Shown: positions 23,052 through 31,743 of the stretch, piece by piece
Numbering within the stretch: the stretch's first letter is position 1
How the letters are laid out: the number at the start of each line of letters is the position of its first letter
Source: an uncultured Oscillospiraceae bacterium
GTDB taxonomy: Bacteria > Bacillota > Clostridia > Oscillospirales > Oscillospiraceae
Direction of reading: 5' to 3'
NCBI GenBank assembly: GCA_934591745.1
Contig: CAKTPQ010000018.1
Span: 1 to 39,462, forward strand
Length of the DNA stretch: 39,462 bases
Notes under the pieces: model-generated
What the model saw: the letters and a program-made list of their open reading frames with translations, nothing else
Databases searched by the model: none
Told to the model about the DNA's origin: nothing
Translations under genes and position numbers: made by a program

Positions 23052-23789
23052 TCAGTAGTCCACCTTCATCAGGCACAGACCCTCCGGCGGGGCGGTAGGT
23101 CCGGCCAGCTTGCGGTCCTTGGCCAGTAGGATCTCCTGCACATAGGCGGGCTCCCAGTAGCCGCGGCCCACCTCCAGCAGGGTGCCCACTAAAATGCGCA
23201 CCATGTTCTGGAGGAAGCCCGTGCCGTGGAAGGTGAAGATCACCCGGTCCTTCCGGCGCTCCACGGTGATGCTGTCCACCAGACGGACGGTGGATTTTTT
23301 CATACGGGGATTGCCGCAGAAGCTGGCGAAGTCGTGCTCGCCGGTGAGGTACGCCGCCGCCTGACGCATCCGCTCCACATCGGGGCGGTAGTCCAGCAGC
23401 GTTACATATTTCCGGTCGAACACCGGCTTCACCGGGCCGTCGAAGCAGGTGTAGCGATACGTTTTGCCCAGTGCGTTGTAGCGGGCGTGGAACCGGGGCG
23501 ACGCCTCCTTCACCTCCCGGACGGCGATGGCATCGGGCAGGTAGCGGTTCAGGTAATCTCGGATGGCGTCGGGGCTTTCCGCCACGTCCAGCACCGCGTT
23601 GGCCGTCATGGCCCGGGCGTGGACGCCGGCGTCGGTGCGGCCCGCGCCGATGATCTCCACCGGACGCCCCTGTAAGCGGGAGAGCACGCTCTCCAGCTTG
23701 CCCTGTATGGTGTCCTTCCCCGGCTGGCGCTCCCAGCCGAAAAAGCGGGTGCCGTCGTAGGCGATGGTCAGCTTGTAGTTCTGTTCCAA
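23052..23789 (-). CDS. truA: tRNA pseudouridine(38-40) synthase TruA
   Basis: The product is 245 residues. The catalytic aspartate is Asp53 in GRTDAGVHA. Other family marks are YDGTRFFGWERQP, RFHAR, KTYRYTCF and FHGTGFLQNMVRI. It converts uridines 38, 39 and 40 of tRNA anticodon arms to pseudouridine. The start codon is TTG at 23789; no in-frame ATG precedes the conserved N-terminus, and AAAGGG lies upstream. Its promoter is nested in an inverted repeat shared with the end of the upstream lysE gene. Confidence 0.94.
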   Translation of the reverse strand: MEQNYKLTIAYDGTRFFGWERQPGKDTIQGKLESVLSRLQGRPVEIIGAGRTDAGVHARAMTANAVLDVAESPDAIRDYLNRYLPDAIAVREVKEASPRFHARYNALGKTYRYTCFDGPVKPVFDRKYVTLLDYRPDVERMRQAAAYLTGEHDFASFCGNPRMKKSTVRLVDSITVERRKDRVIFTFHGTGFLQNMVRILVGTLLEVGRGYWEPAYVQEILLAKDRKLAGPTAPPEGLCLMKVDY

Positions 23790-23792
23790 AAG

Positions 23793-23837
23793 AAATCACG
23801 CCCTTTCCGCCTCATTGTAGCAGAAAGGACGTGATTT
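23793..23837 (-). terminator. Inverted repeat, probable lysE terminator overlapping truA leader
   Basis: The arms AAATCACG-x-CCTTTC and GAAAGG-x-CGTGATTT pair over 14 bp with one mismatch around a 15-base loop. On the minus strand the stem is followed by TTTCTTTT. It lies 16 bp after the lysE stop. Confidence 0.65.
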
Positions 23838-23842
23838 GCCAA
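23814..23842 (-). promoter_or_regulatory. Promoter of truA inside the inverted repeat
   Basis: Minus strand: -35 TTGGCA (23837-23842), 17-bp spacer, -10 TACAAT (23814-23819). The -10 falls in the loop and the spacer covers one arm of the inverted repeat. Confidence 0.65.
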
Positions 23843-23852
23843 CTCAATTTCT

Positions 23853-24470
23853 TTACAGCCAGCCCATCATCTTGGCAAAGCTGTACAGCAGCTTCAGTCC
23901 GTAGAAGATGATGACGGCGCCGCAGACCTTGTTGATGATGTTCAGCACCTTTTCGTTGAACCTGCTGCCCAGCAGAGACACCAACGTGGATACCGTCAGA
24001 AACCAGATCACGGAGGCGGAGCCGAAGCCGCAGACGAACGGCACATCCGTGCCGGTGGGCAGCGTGGCGCGGAAGGCGCCCAGCATCATGGTGCCGTCGA
24101 TGATGGCTTGGGGGTTCAGCCATGTCACCACAAAGGCGGAGGTGATGAGCTTCCACACCGGTACGTTCACGTCTTTGCCGCCCTCCAGACTGGCCTTGGA
24201 GCGCAGGAGGCCGATGCCGATCCAGATGACGATCAGGCTGCCGATGGCCAGAATGACCTTCTGGAGCCAGGGCACCGCCTGCATCAGCGCGCCGGCGCCC
24301 AGGAAGCAGGAGACGCCCAGGGAGATATCCCAGAAAATAACGATCAGCGCCGTCAGGTACACGCGGCTGCGCTTCTGGGTGAGGGCGCTGTTGATGACGA
24401 ACAGGTTCTGCAGGCCGATGGGCGCCACGTAGGCAAGGCCCATGGTCAGGCCCTGAAGATAGATATTCAT
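23853..24470 (-). CDS. LysE/ArgO-family amino acid exporter
   Basis: The product is 205 residues with six hydrophobic segments, the normal size and topology of the LysE family. It has the N-terminal motif GLAYVAPIGLQNLFVINSAL and the mid-protein TWLNPQAIIDGTMMLG. These exporters release basic amino acids (lysine, arginine) from the cytoplasm. The gene is divergent from an HxlR-type regulator (118 bp apart), which probably controls it. The specific substrate is not decided by sequence. Confidence 0.9.
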   Translation of the reverse strand: MNIYLQGLTMGLAYVAPIGLQNLFVINSALTQKRSRVYLTALIVIFWDISLGVSCFLGAGALMQAVPWLQKVILAIGSLIVIWIGIGLLRSKASLEGGKDVNVPVWKLITSAFVVTWLNPQAIIDGTMMLGAFRATLPTGTDVPFVCGFGSASVIWFLTVSTLVSLLGSRFNEKVLNIINKVCGAVIIFYGLKLLYSFAKMMGWL

Positions 24471-24514
24471 GGAGTGATTTTCTCCTCGTTGCTATTTACT
24501 TTGTTTTTCTTACC

Positions 24515-24530
24515 TGCTATTATGATAGCA
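24515..24530. promoter_or_regulatory. Palindrome in lysE-hxlR divergent promoter region
   Basis: TGCTAT-TATG-ATAGCA is a perfect inverted repeat. It covers a TATGAT -10 candidate on the plus strand and a TATCAT -10 candidate on the minus strand (with TTGCTT 16 bp upstream). It is the best operator candidate for the HxlR protein. A second inverted repeat (TCTGCGC/GCGCAGA, 24531-24537 and 24552-24558) follows directly. Confidence 0.6.
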
Positions 24531-24588
24531 TCTGCGCCGGGAAAAGCAAGAGCGCAGATTTATCTGAGCAGGTCAGGAGGAACTAACC

Positions 24589-24918
24589 ATGTCCGAGCAG
24601 CACTATGATTGTCCCTGTATGGAGAAATGCCCGCTGCACCACGCCATGCAGCTCATCGGCGGCAAGTGGAAGGTGCAGATCCTGTGCGCCGTGTGCAACG
24701 CCGGGGCCATCCGCTACAACGCGCTGCGGGGCAAGCTGGACGGCGTCAGCAACACTGTACTGTCCTCCGCGCTGCGGGAGCTGGAGCGGGACGGGCTCCT
24801 CATCCGCAAGGAATATCTGGAAGTGCCGGTGCGGGTGGAGTACAGCCCCACCGACAGCTGCCGGGAGCTGCTGCCCATTCTGGAGCAGCTGTCGGACTGG
24901 GCGGAAAAGCGGATGTGA
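24589..24918 (+). CDS. HxlR-family winged-helix transcriptional regulator
   Basis: The product is 109 residues. It matches the HxlR family closely: CPLHHAMQLIGGKWKVQIL at residues about 14-32, then RYNALRGKLDGVSNTVLSSA, LRELERDGLLIRKEY and VRVEYSPTDSCRELLPIL. Two cysteines near the start (CPCMEKCP) could sense redox or electrophiles, as in some family members. RBS AGGAGG lies 10 bases upstream of ATG 24589. Divergence from the LysE exporter suggests that exporter as target. Confidence 0.92.
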   Translation: MSEQHYDCPCMEKCPLHHAMQLIGGKWKVQILCAVCNAGAIRYNALRGKLDGVSNTVLSSALRELERDGLLIRKEYLEVPVRVEYSPTDSCRELLPILEQLSDWAEKRM

Positions 24919-24923
24919 ACGGA

Positions 24924-24962
24924 AAATATCCCGCCGGTGCTGTGGGCACAGGCGGGATATTT
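24924..24962. terminator. Bidirectional terminator between hxlR and mgtC-like gene
   Basis: The perfect 12-bp stem AAATATCCCGCC/GGCGGGATATTT (24924-24935 with 24951-24962) lies between converging genes. Confidence 0.85.
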
Positions 24963-24982
24963 ATATATGTAGGGTATGTCCC

Positions 24983-25690
24983 TCAGACGGAGACGCGGCG
25001 GACACCATCGTTGGCCTTCATGAAAGCCAGTGCCTCCTCGTGGCTGATGGGCGGGTCCAGCTTGGCGGTGACCTCCATGCGGAGGATGCCGTCCTCGCGG
25101 GTCAGGCTGCTCTCGGTGATCTGTCCCCGGTGCGCCTGCAGCAGCTCGTCGAAGCGGGCCAGCAGGTCGTCGCTGTCCGCCATTTCCACCACCAGCTCCT
25201 GCGTGGTCAGGGCGTCCGCCCCCACCGGAAAGCGGTGGAGCACGATCTGGATCGCCACCAGCACGGCGGCCTCGATGAACCCGACCCAGTACAGGCCCGC
25301 GCCGATGGCCATGCCCACGGCGGCGGTTCCCCACATACCGGCGGCGGTGGTCAGACCCCGGATGGAGTTTCCATTCTTAAAGATAACGCCGGCGCCCAGA
25401 AAGGAAATGCCGCTGACCACCTGCGCCGCGATGCGGGCGGGATCGGCGCCCCGCAGGCCGTCCACGGCCACCAGATCCACAAAGGCGTATTTGGACAGGA
25501 TCATAAACAGTGCGGAGGTGCAGGCGATGATGCAGTGGGTCCGGACGCCGGCCTCCTTCTGGCGCTTGCTGCGCTCCAGTCCCACCAGCGCGCCCAGCAC
25601 GGCCGCCAGCACGATGCGGATGAAAAATTCCAGATTGTCAAAAACGGTCAGCGCCGTCTCCGGCAGGTAAGCAGTCAAGCCCGACAGCAT
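24983..25690 (-). CDS. MgtC/SapB-family membrane protein
   Basis: The product is 235 residues. About five membrane segments fill the first 140 residues, with the family signatures LGALVGLERSKRQKEAGVRT, VSGISFLGAGVIFK and IRGLTTAAGMWGTAAVG. A soluble C-terminal domain of about 85 residues resembles an ACT-like fold. MgtC proteins in pathogens affect F-type ATPase and magnesium homeostasis; in commensal Clostridia their role is not defined. RBS GGAGG and a good promoter precede the ATG. Confidence 0.92.
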   Translation of the reverse strand: MLSGLTAYLPETALTVFDNLEFFIRIVLAAVLGALVGLERSKRQKEAGVRTHCIIACTSALFMILSKYAFVDLVAVDGLRGADPARIAAQVVSGISFLGAGVIFKNGNSIRGLTTAAGMWGTAAVGMAIGAGLYWVGFIEAAVLVAIQIVLHRFPVGADALTTQELVVEMADSDDLLARFDELLQAHRGQITESSLTREDGILRMEVTAKLDPPISHEEALAFMKANDGVRRVSV

Positions 25691-25726
25691 GGCAGGGGCC
25701 TCCTTTCGCGGTGTACATTTTGAGAT

Positions 25727-25755
25727 AGTATCATCTATTATACGCGGCGTGTCAA
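25727..25755 (-). promoter_or_regulatory. Promoter of mgtC-like gene
   Basis: Minus strand: -35 TTGACA (25750-25755), 17-bp spacer, -10 GATACT (25727-25732). Confidence 0.7.
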
Positions 25756-25826
25756 GCTTTCAGCAGGGGGAATTCTGTCAAATTGCCTAAAATCCTGCGC
25801 ACTTTTGCAGGCGTTTCCCGTTTTTA

Positions 25827-25855
25827 TTGACATCTTTTCGCAAAGCGTCTATAAT
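25827..25855 (+). promoter_or_regulatory. Consensus promoter of the ABC importer operon
   Basis: -35 TTGACA (25827-25832), 17-bp spacer, -10 TATAAT (25850-25855): a perfect sigma-A match. Confidence 0.85.
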
Positions 25856-25863
25856 GCATTTCA

Positions 25864-25882
25864 TTCAAAGGCTACCTTTGAA
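25864..25882. promoter_or_regulatory. Palindrome at transcription start of the ABC importer operon
   Basis: TTCAAAGG-CTA-CCTTTGAA has perfect 8-bp arms. It starts about 9 bases after the -10 box, so it covers or directly follows +1. A repressor site is likely; with a 3-base loop it would be a poor RNA hairpin alone. Confidence 0.65.
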
Positions 25883-25905
25883 AATCGTGAACGGAGGAAA
25901 ATCGA

Positions 25906-27060
25906 ATGAAGAAGTTTTTTGCACTTCTGCTGGCGCTGGTCATGGCTCTGAGTCTGGTCGCCTGCGGCGACAAGACGCCCGCCAATGATCAGCAGCAGGG
26001 CGGCAGCGATGGCGACACCGCTACCTATCCCGAGTATTTCAACGGCATGGAGGATCTGATCGCCGCGGCGCAGGCCGAGGGCGAGCTGGTCGTCTACGGC
26101 TCCTGCGAGGAGGAGTATCTGGCCGCCGCGTGCCAGCACTTCCAGGAGGTATTCGGCATCAAGACCACCTATCAGCGCCTGTCCACCGGTGAGGTGCAGG
26201 GCAAGGTCGAGGAGGAGAATGGTAATCCTTCCGCCGACGTGTGGTTCGGCGGCACCACCGATCCGTACAACGTCTGCGCTGCCGAGGGTCTGCTGGAGGC
26301 CTATGACGCCGCCAACGCCTCCCATTTGGTGGGCGACATGTACCGCGACAAGGACGGCTACTGGTACGGCATCTACAAGGGCATCCTGGGCTTCATGGTC
26401 AACACCGACGAGCTGACCCGCATGGGCATTGAGGCTCCTCAGGACTGGGCCGACCTGCTGAAGGATGAGTACAAGGATCTGATCTGGCTGTCCAACTACA
26501 ACACCGCCGGCACCGCCAAGCTGGTCATCAACACCATGATCCAGAAGTACGGCCACGACGAGGGCATCAAGTATCTGGTGGATCTGGACAAGAACATCGA
26601 GGTCTACACCAAGTCCGGCTCTGGCCCCAGCAAGAACGTGGGCACCGGTGAGTGCGTCATCGGCATCGGCTTCCTGCATGACGGCATCACCCAGATCGTG
26701 GACAACGGCTACACCAACATCGAGCTGATCATCCCCTCCAGCGGCACCTCCTTCGAGGTGGGCGCCACCGCCATCTTCAAGGGCGCTGCCCACTCCAACG
26801 CCGCCAAGCTGTGGATCGAGTACGCGCTGTCTCCTGAGTGCGTGAACCTGGCCGCTGAGAACGGTTCCTACCAGTTCCTGGTCATCGACAACGCCACCCA
26901 GCCCTCTCAGGCCGCCGAGTTCGGTCTGGATCCCAACAATGTCATGGACTATGACTTCGAGGACGCCAAGAACAACATCAAGACCTACATCGAGGAAGTG
27001 ATGGCCGCTCTGGCTGACAGCGGTGCTGACACCGGTGCGGACCGTTTCCAGACGGAGTGA
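25906..27060 (+). CDS. ABC transporter substrate-binding lipoprotein (FbpA/AfuA-like)
   Basis: The product is 384 residues. The signal peptide (MKKFFALLLALVMALSLVAC) ends in a lipobox, giving a membrane-anchored protein. The mature part fits the periplasmic-binding cluster that includes FbpA, AfuA and PhnS: ELVVYGSCEEEYLAAACQHF, SADVWFGGTTDPYN, YKGILGFMVNTDEL and GATAIFKGAAHSNAAKLWIEY. Members carry ferric iron, hexose phosphates or 2-aminoethylphosphonate, and the substrate cannot be fixed from sequence. Its signal peptide is almost the same as that of NupN. It is followed by a terminator-like hairpin, then the permease and ATPase genes. RBS GGAGG. Confidence 0.9.
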   Translation: MKKFFALLLALVMALSLVACGDKTPANDQQQGGSDGDTATYPEYFNGMEDLIAAAQAEGELVVYGSCEEEYLAAACQHFQEVFGIKTTYQRLSTGEVQGKVEEENGNPSADVWFGGTTDPYNVCAAEGLLEAYDAANASHLVGDMYRDKDGYWYGIYKGILGFMVNTDELTRMGIEAPQDWADLLKDEYKDLIWLSNYNTAGTAKLVINTMIQKYGHDEGIKYLVDLDKNIEVYTKSGSGPSKNVGTGECVIGIGFLHDGITQIVDNGYTNIELIIPSSGTSFEVGATAIFKGAAHSNAAKLWIEYALSPECVNLAAENGSYQFLVIDNATQPSQAAEFGLDPNNVMDYDFEDAKNNIKTYIEEVMAALADSGADTGADRFQTE

Positions 27061-27097
27061 TCTGAAAGCAGCATATCCTGACCCTCAGCACTTTCAC

Positions 27098-27133
27098 GGG
27101 GCGGCGGCGTTGGCCGCCGCCCCGCTTGTTTTT
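27098..27133 (+). terminator. Terminator/attenuator between binding protein and permease genes
   Basis: A perfect 11-bp GC-only stem (27098-27108 with 27113-27123), GTTG loop, and a T-rich tail. Partial read-through would give more binding protein than permease. Confidence 0.85.
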
Positions 27134-27180
27134 GATCTACTACACCTACCATTCCTTTCGGGATGAGAAAGGAGCGTTCT

Positions 27181-28893
27181 ATGGCAAGGACCCAAGGCGC
27201 GGCGCTGGACCGGAAAAAGCTGATGGCAGACCCCATCATGGTCACCACCATCGTCGTGCTCATTGCTTTTCTGACTTTGTTTATCCTCTATCCTCTGGCC
27301 ATCCTGCTGGTGGATAGTTTTGTGGGAGACGGCACCTTCGGCTTCGGGATCTTCCGGCGTATCTTCGCCATGCCGCGCTTTACCACCGCCATCACCAACA
27401 CCCTGAAGGTGGGCTTTCTGGTGGGCATCCTGTCCGCCCTGATCGGCCTGCTGTTCGCCTATGTGGAGGTCTATGTCCGCATGGGGCGGTTCGTGGGCGG
27501 CCTGTTCAAGGTGGTGTCCACGCTGCCGGTAGTCTCGCCCCCCTTTGTGCTGAGCCTTTCCATGATCATGCTGTTCGGCAAGGCGGGCATCATCACCCGG
27601 TTCCTGCTGGGCATCTATGACAACAGCGTATACGGCTTCTGGGGCATTGTGGTGGTGCAGACGCTGACGTTTTTCCCCGTGTGCTACATGATGCTCAAGG
27701 GCCTGCTGAAAAACATCGACCCGTCGCTGGAGGAGGCGGCCCGGGACATGGGCGCCTCCCGCTGGAGGGTCTTCACCAGTGTGACGCTGCCGCTGATGCT
27801 GCCGGGTCTGGGCAACGCCTTCCTGGTGACGTTTATCGAGTCCATCGCCGACTTCGCCAACCCCATGATCATCGGCGGCTCCTACGACACGCTGGCCACC
27901 ACGATCTATCTGCAGATCACCGGCTCCTACGACAAGCCGGGCGCCGCTGCCATGGCCGTGGTGCTGCTGTGCATCACACTGCTGATGTTCGCGGTGCAGA
28001 AGTACTATCTGGAGGCCAAGACCGCCGCTACCCTGACCGGCAAGGCCTCCCGCGCCCGGATGCTCATCGAGGACAAGAGCGTAAAGGTGCCGCTGACCAT
28101 TCTGTGCGGTCTGGCCGCCGGGTTCGTCATCCTGATGTACCTGTGCGTGCCTATCGGCGCATTCTTCCCCACCTGGGGCTTCAAGTTCTTCCCGCTGACA
28201 GGCAAGTGGTTCACGCTGGTGTTCACCCGCTATCACGGCCTGCAGGCGTTCCGCGACTCCTTTGTGCTGAGCCTTATCTCCGCGCCCATCACCGCGCTGC
28301 TGAGCATGATCATCTCCTATCTGGTGGTGAAGCGGAAGTTTAAGGCCAAGGGCTTCATCGAGGCCGTTTCCATGCTGGCCATGGCCGTGCCCGGCACGGT
28401 GCTGGGCGTGGGATACATCCGCGGCTTTGCCAGCGGCGTGTTCAACACCGGCTTTTTGCAGGGGCTGTACGGCACGGGGCTGATCCTCATCATCGTGTTT
28501 GTGGTGCGCTCGCTGCCCACCGGCACCCGCAGCGGCATCTCCGCCCTGCGGCAGATCGACAAGTCCATCGAGGAGTCCGCCTACGACATGGGCGCCGACA
28601 GCCTCAAGGTGTTCATGACCGTGACGCTGCCGCTAATCAAGGACTCCTTCCTCAGCGGTCTGGTCACCGCCTTCGTGCGCAGCATCACCGCTATCTCCGC
28701 CATCATTCTGCTGGTGACGCCGCAGTTCCTGCTGATCACCGTGCAGATCAACGAGTTTGCCGAAAAGGGCTCGTACAGCCTGGCCTGCGCCTTCGCCACC
28801 ATCCTGATCGTTATCACCTACGGCGCGGTGCTGCTGATGAACCTGTTCATCAAGCATTTCGGCACCAGTAAAAACATGAAGGAGGACCAATAA
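27181..28893 (+). CDS. ABC transporter permease, fused two-domain type (FbpB-like)
   Basis: The product is 570 residues from ATG 27181, which has AAAGGAG 8 bases upstream; an in-frame ATG 18 bases earlier overlaps that RBS. It has about twelve membrane segments in two homologous halves, each with an EAA coupling loop (SLEEAARDMGASRWRVF at about residue 183 and SIEESAYDMGADSLKVF at about 463). This internal duplication is typical of ferric-iron and AfuB-like permeases. It follows the binding protein gene by 120 bp and stops 3 bp before the ATPase. Confidence 0.92.
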   Translation: MARTQGAALDRKKLMADPIMVTTIVVLIAFLTLFILYPLAILLVDSFVGDGTFGFGIFRRIFAMPRFTTAITNTLKVGFLVGILSALIGLLFAYVEVYVRMGRFVGGLFKVVSTLPVVSPPFVLSLSMIMLFGKAGIITRFLLGIYDNSVYGFWGIVVVQTLTFFPVCYMMLKGLLKNIDPSLEEAARDMGASRWRVFTSVTLPLMLPGLGNAFLVTFIESIADFANPMIIGGSYDTLATTIYLQITGSYDKPGAAAMAVVLLCITLLMFAVQKYYLEAKTAATLTGKASRARMLIEDKSVKVPLTILCGLAAGFVILMYLCVPIGAFFPTWGFKFFPLTGKWFTLVFTRYHGLQAFRDSFVLSLISAPITALLSMIISYLVVKRKFKAKGFIEAVSMLAMAVPGTVLGVGYIRGFASGVFNTGFLQGLYGTGLILIIVFVVRSLPTGTRSGISALRQIDKSIEESAYDMGADSLKVFMTVTLPLIKDSFLSGLVTAFVRSITAISAIILLVTPQFLLITVQINEFAEKGSYSLACAFATILIVITYGAVLLMNLFIKHFGTSKNMKEDQ

Positions 28894-28896
28894 GCC

Positions 28897-29973
<1,077 letters not shown>

Positions 29974-29982
29974 AACACATCT

Positions 29983-30015
29983 GCCGCCGCCGGGAGACCG
30001 GCGGCGGCGCTGTTT
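29983..30015 (+). terminator. Terminator of the ABC importer operon
   Basis: A perfect 11-bp stem GCCGCCGCCGG/CCGGCGGCGGC with GAGA loop is followed by GCTGTTTTG. Confidence 0.85.
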
Positions 30016-30036
30016 TGCGTTCAGTGCGGAAAAAGA

Positions 30037-30065
30037 GTGACAAGCGGGGTGTTTGATGCTATAAT
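30037..30065 (+). promoter_or_regulatory. Promoter of the racemase gene
   Basis: -35 GTGACA (30037-30042), 17-bp spacer, -10 TATAAT (30060-30065). It directly follows the ABC operon terminator. Confidence 0.7.
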
Positions 30066-30099
30066 GGAAATGTTGACTACGATGATACGAGGTGTCCCC

Positions 30100-31194
30100 A
30101 TGAATCGCACATATCCGCAACTGGAGATCGATCTGTCCATCCTGCGTGGCAACGCACAGGAGGTCATCCGCCGCTGCCGGGAGCAGCATATCCGCGTGTG
30201 CGGCGTGGTGAAGGGCGTGGACGGCCTGCCGGAGGTGGCCCGTGCCCTGCGCCAATGCGGTGCGGAGGAGCTGGGCACCAGCCGTCTGGAGCAGGTGGAG
30301 CGGTGCCGCGCCGCCGGGATCGGCGGCCCGTGGCTGCTGATCCGCATTCCGGGACTTTCGGAGCTGCCGGACGTGGTGCGGCTGTGCGAGACGTCCCTGC
30401 AGAGCGAGCGGGTCACGCTGGACGCGCTGGAAGAGGAATGCGTCCTGCAGGGCAGGACCCACCGGGTCATCGTCATGGCCGATCTGGGCGACCTGCGGGA
30501 GGGCTTCTGGGACAAGGACGAGATGGTGGATGTGTGCGCTCATGTGGAGCGGGAGCTGCCCCATGTGGAGCTGGCCGGCATCGGCGTGAACCTGACGTGC
30601 TACGGCTCCACCAAGCCCACGCCGGAGAAGATGCGGGAGCTGCTGGCCATCGCCGGCCGCGTGGAGCAGCGCATCGGGCGGAAGCTGGAGGTCATCTCCG
30701 GCGGCGCTACCAGCTCTTTTACGCTGGTACACTGGGGCACTATGCCAGAGGGCATCAACCATCTGCGCATCGGTGAGAATATTCTGCTGGGCAAGGACCT
30801 GCAGGTGGACTGGGGCATCCGGGACATGGACTATCTGCGGACGGACGGGTTCACCCTCCGGGCCGAGGTAGTGGAGGTGCGGGACAAGCCTACCTACCCC
30901 ATCGGCGAGTTTGCCATCGACGCTTTCGGGCGCAAGCCGGTGTACGAGGACCGGGGCATCCGGCGGCGGGCCATTCTGGCTCTGGGCCGGGCGGATGTAG
31001 GCGATCTGGAATCACTGCTGCCCCGTGAGCCGGGCCTCACCGTCATCGGCGGCTCTTCCGACCACTGCATCGTGGATGTGGAGGACTGCCCCCGGCGGCT
31101 GGAGGTGGGCGACGTGGTGGAATTCTCCCTGTGCTACAGCCACATGCTCTACGCCGCCAGCCGCGGTGATATGACCGTTAAATTTGTAAATTAA
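30100..31194 (+). CDS. orr: PLP-dependent amino acid racemase, ornithine racemase-like
   Basis: The product is 364 residues from ATG 30100 (RBS GAGGTG). It belongs to the alanine-racemase-fold type III PLP enzymes. The PLP lysine is Lys38 in VCGVVKGVDGL, and conserved parts include LAGIGVNLTCYGSTKPTPE, EVISGGATSSFTL, HLRIGENILLG and GGSSDHCIVDVED. The GVNLTCYGS..PT segment matches, from memory, clostridial ornithine racemase rather than true alanine racemase. Such enzymes turn L-ornithine into D-ornithine for reductive fermentation, but the ornithine aminomutase genes (oraS/oraE) are not in the window. YhfX-like proteins of unknown substrate are an alternative. Confidence 0.78.
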   Translation: MNRTYPQLEIDLSILRGNAQEVIRRCREQHIRVCGVVKGVDGLPEVARALRQCGAEELGTSRLEQVERCRAAGIGGPWLLIRIPGLSELPDVVRLCETSLQSERVTLDALEEECVLQGRTHRVIVMADLGDLREGFWDKDEMVDVCAHVERELPHVELAGIGVNLTCYGSTKPTPEKMRELLAIAGRVEQRIGRKLEVISGGATSSFTLVHWGTMPEGINHLRIGENILLGKDLQVDWGIRDMDYLRTDGFTLRAEVVEVRDKPTYPIGEFAIDAFGRKPVYEDRGIRRRAILALGRADVGDLESLLPREPGLTVIGGSSDHCIVDVEDCPRRLEVGDVVEFSLCYSHMLYAASRGDMTVKFVN

Positions 31195-31214
31195 CATAGG
31201 AGGATCGTGACAAT

Positions 31215-31634
31215 ATGGGAAATATGGGAGAGTTGAGCGTTCTGCTGATCGGCGTGGTGGACGCGCTGTTCGCATTTTTTGTGGTGGCGCCCATCATGCT
31301 GAACACCGCCAGTCTGTTCGGCGTGCAGAAGCGGTTCGCGCAGGCCATGGTGGAGGAGGGCGTCATCGACGCGGATACGGTGAAGCTGCTGCACCCGAAG
31401 AAGCAGATCGCCGGCGTGCTTATCTCGGTGGTGCTGTTCGCTGTGCTGATCTGGACATGCTGGAAGAGCGCGCCCATGGGCTATCTCTGCGGCGGCGTGG
31501 CGCTGGTGGCGGGGTTCCTGAAGTACCGCAAGATCGTGCAGTACAACAGCCTGACCGTCAAGCGGTTCCGCAATACCTACAAGGACCACATGGACGTCAA
31601 GAAGTTCAACAAGTTCGTGGATACCCATTTCTGA
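31215..31634 (+). CDS. Small membrane protein of unknown function
   Basis: The product is 139 residues and is not recognised. It has three hydrophobic segments (about 8-32, 64-82 and 86-103). A cytoplasmic-looking loop between the first two contains FGVQKRFAQAMVEEGVIDAD. A basic tail closes the protein (KRFRNTYKDHMDVKKFNKF). It starts 20 bp after the racemase gene with AGGAGG upstream and shares its terminator, so both are one transcript. A link to racemase or amino acid movement is contextual only. Confidence 0.75.
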   Translation: MGNMGELSVLLIGVVDALFAFFVVAPIMLNTASLFGVQKRFAQAMVEEGVIDADTVKLLHPKKQIAGVLISVVLFAVLIWTCWKSAPMGYLCGGVALVAGFLKYRKIVQYNSLTVKRFRNTYKDHMDVKKFNKFVDTHF

Positions 31635-31640
31635 GAGATA

Positions 31641-31684
31641 AAAAGGGATGCACACGCGAGGCGTGTGCATCCCTTTTGTTTTTG
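31641..31684 (+). terminator. Terminator after racemase-membrane protein operon
   Basis: A perfect 17-bp stem (31641-31657 with 31661-31677) and 3-base loop is followed by GTTTTTG on the plus strand. Confidence 0.92.
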
Positions 31685-31686
31685 CA

Positions 31687-31722
31687 GAAAAGGAGACGGC
31701 CGCAAGCGCTGCCGTCTCCTTT
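31687..31722 (-). terminator. Terminator after nhaC copy 1
   Basis: The 12-bp stem AAAGGAGACGGC/GCCGTCTCCTTT (31689-31700 with 31711-31722) serves the minus-strand antiporter gene. It lies back to back with the plus-strand terminator. Confidence 0.85.
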
Positions 31723-31743
31723 CGCTGTGTGGAGAAAATGTAC

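Noticed and set aside
30100..31194. Alanine racemase for cell-wall synthesis
   Set aside because: The PLP motif and the GVNLTCYGS segment differ from those of Alr, and the context is transport rather than wall synthesis.
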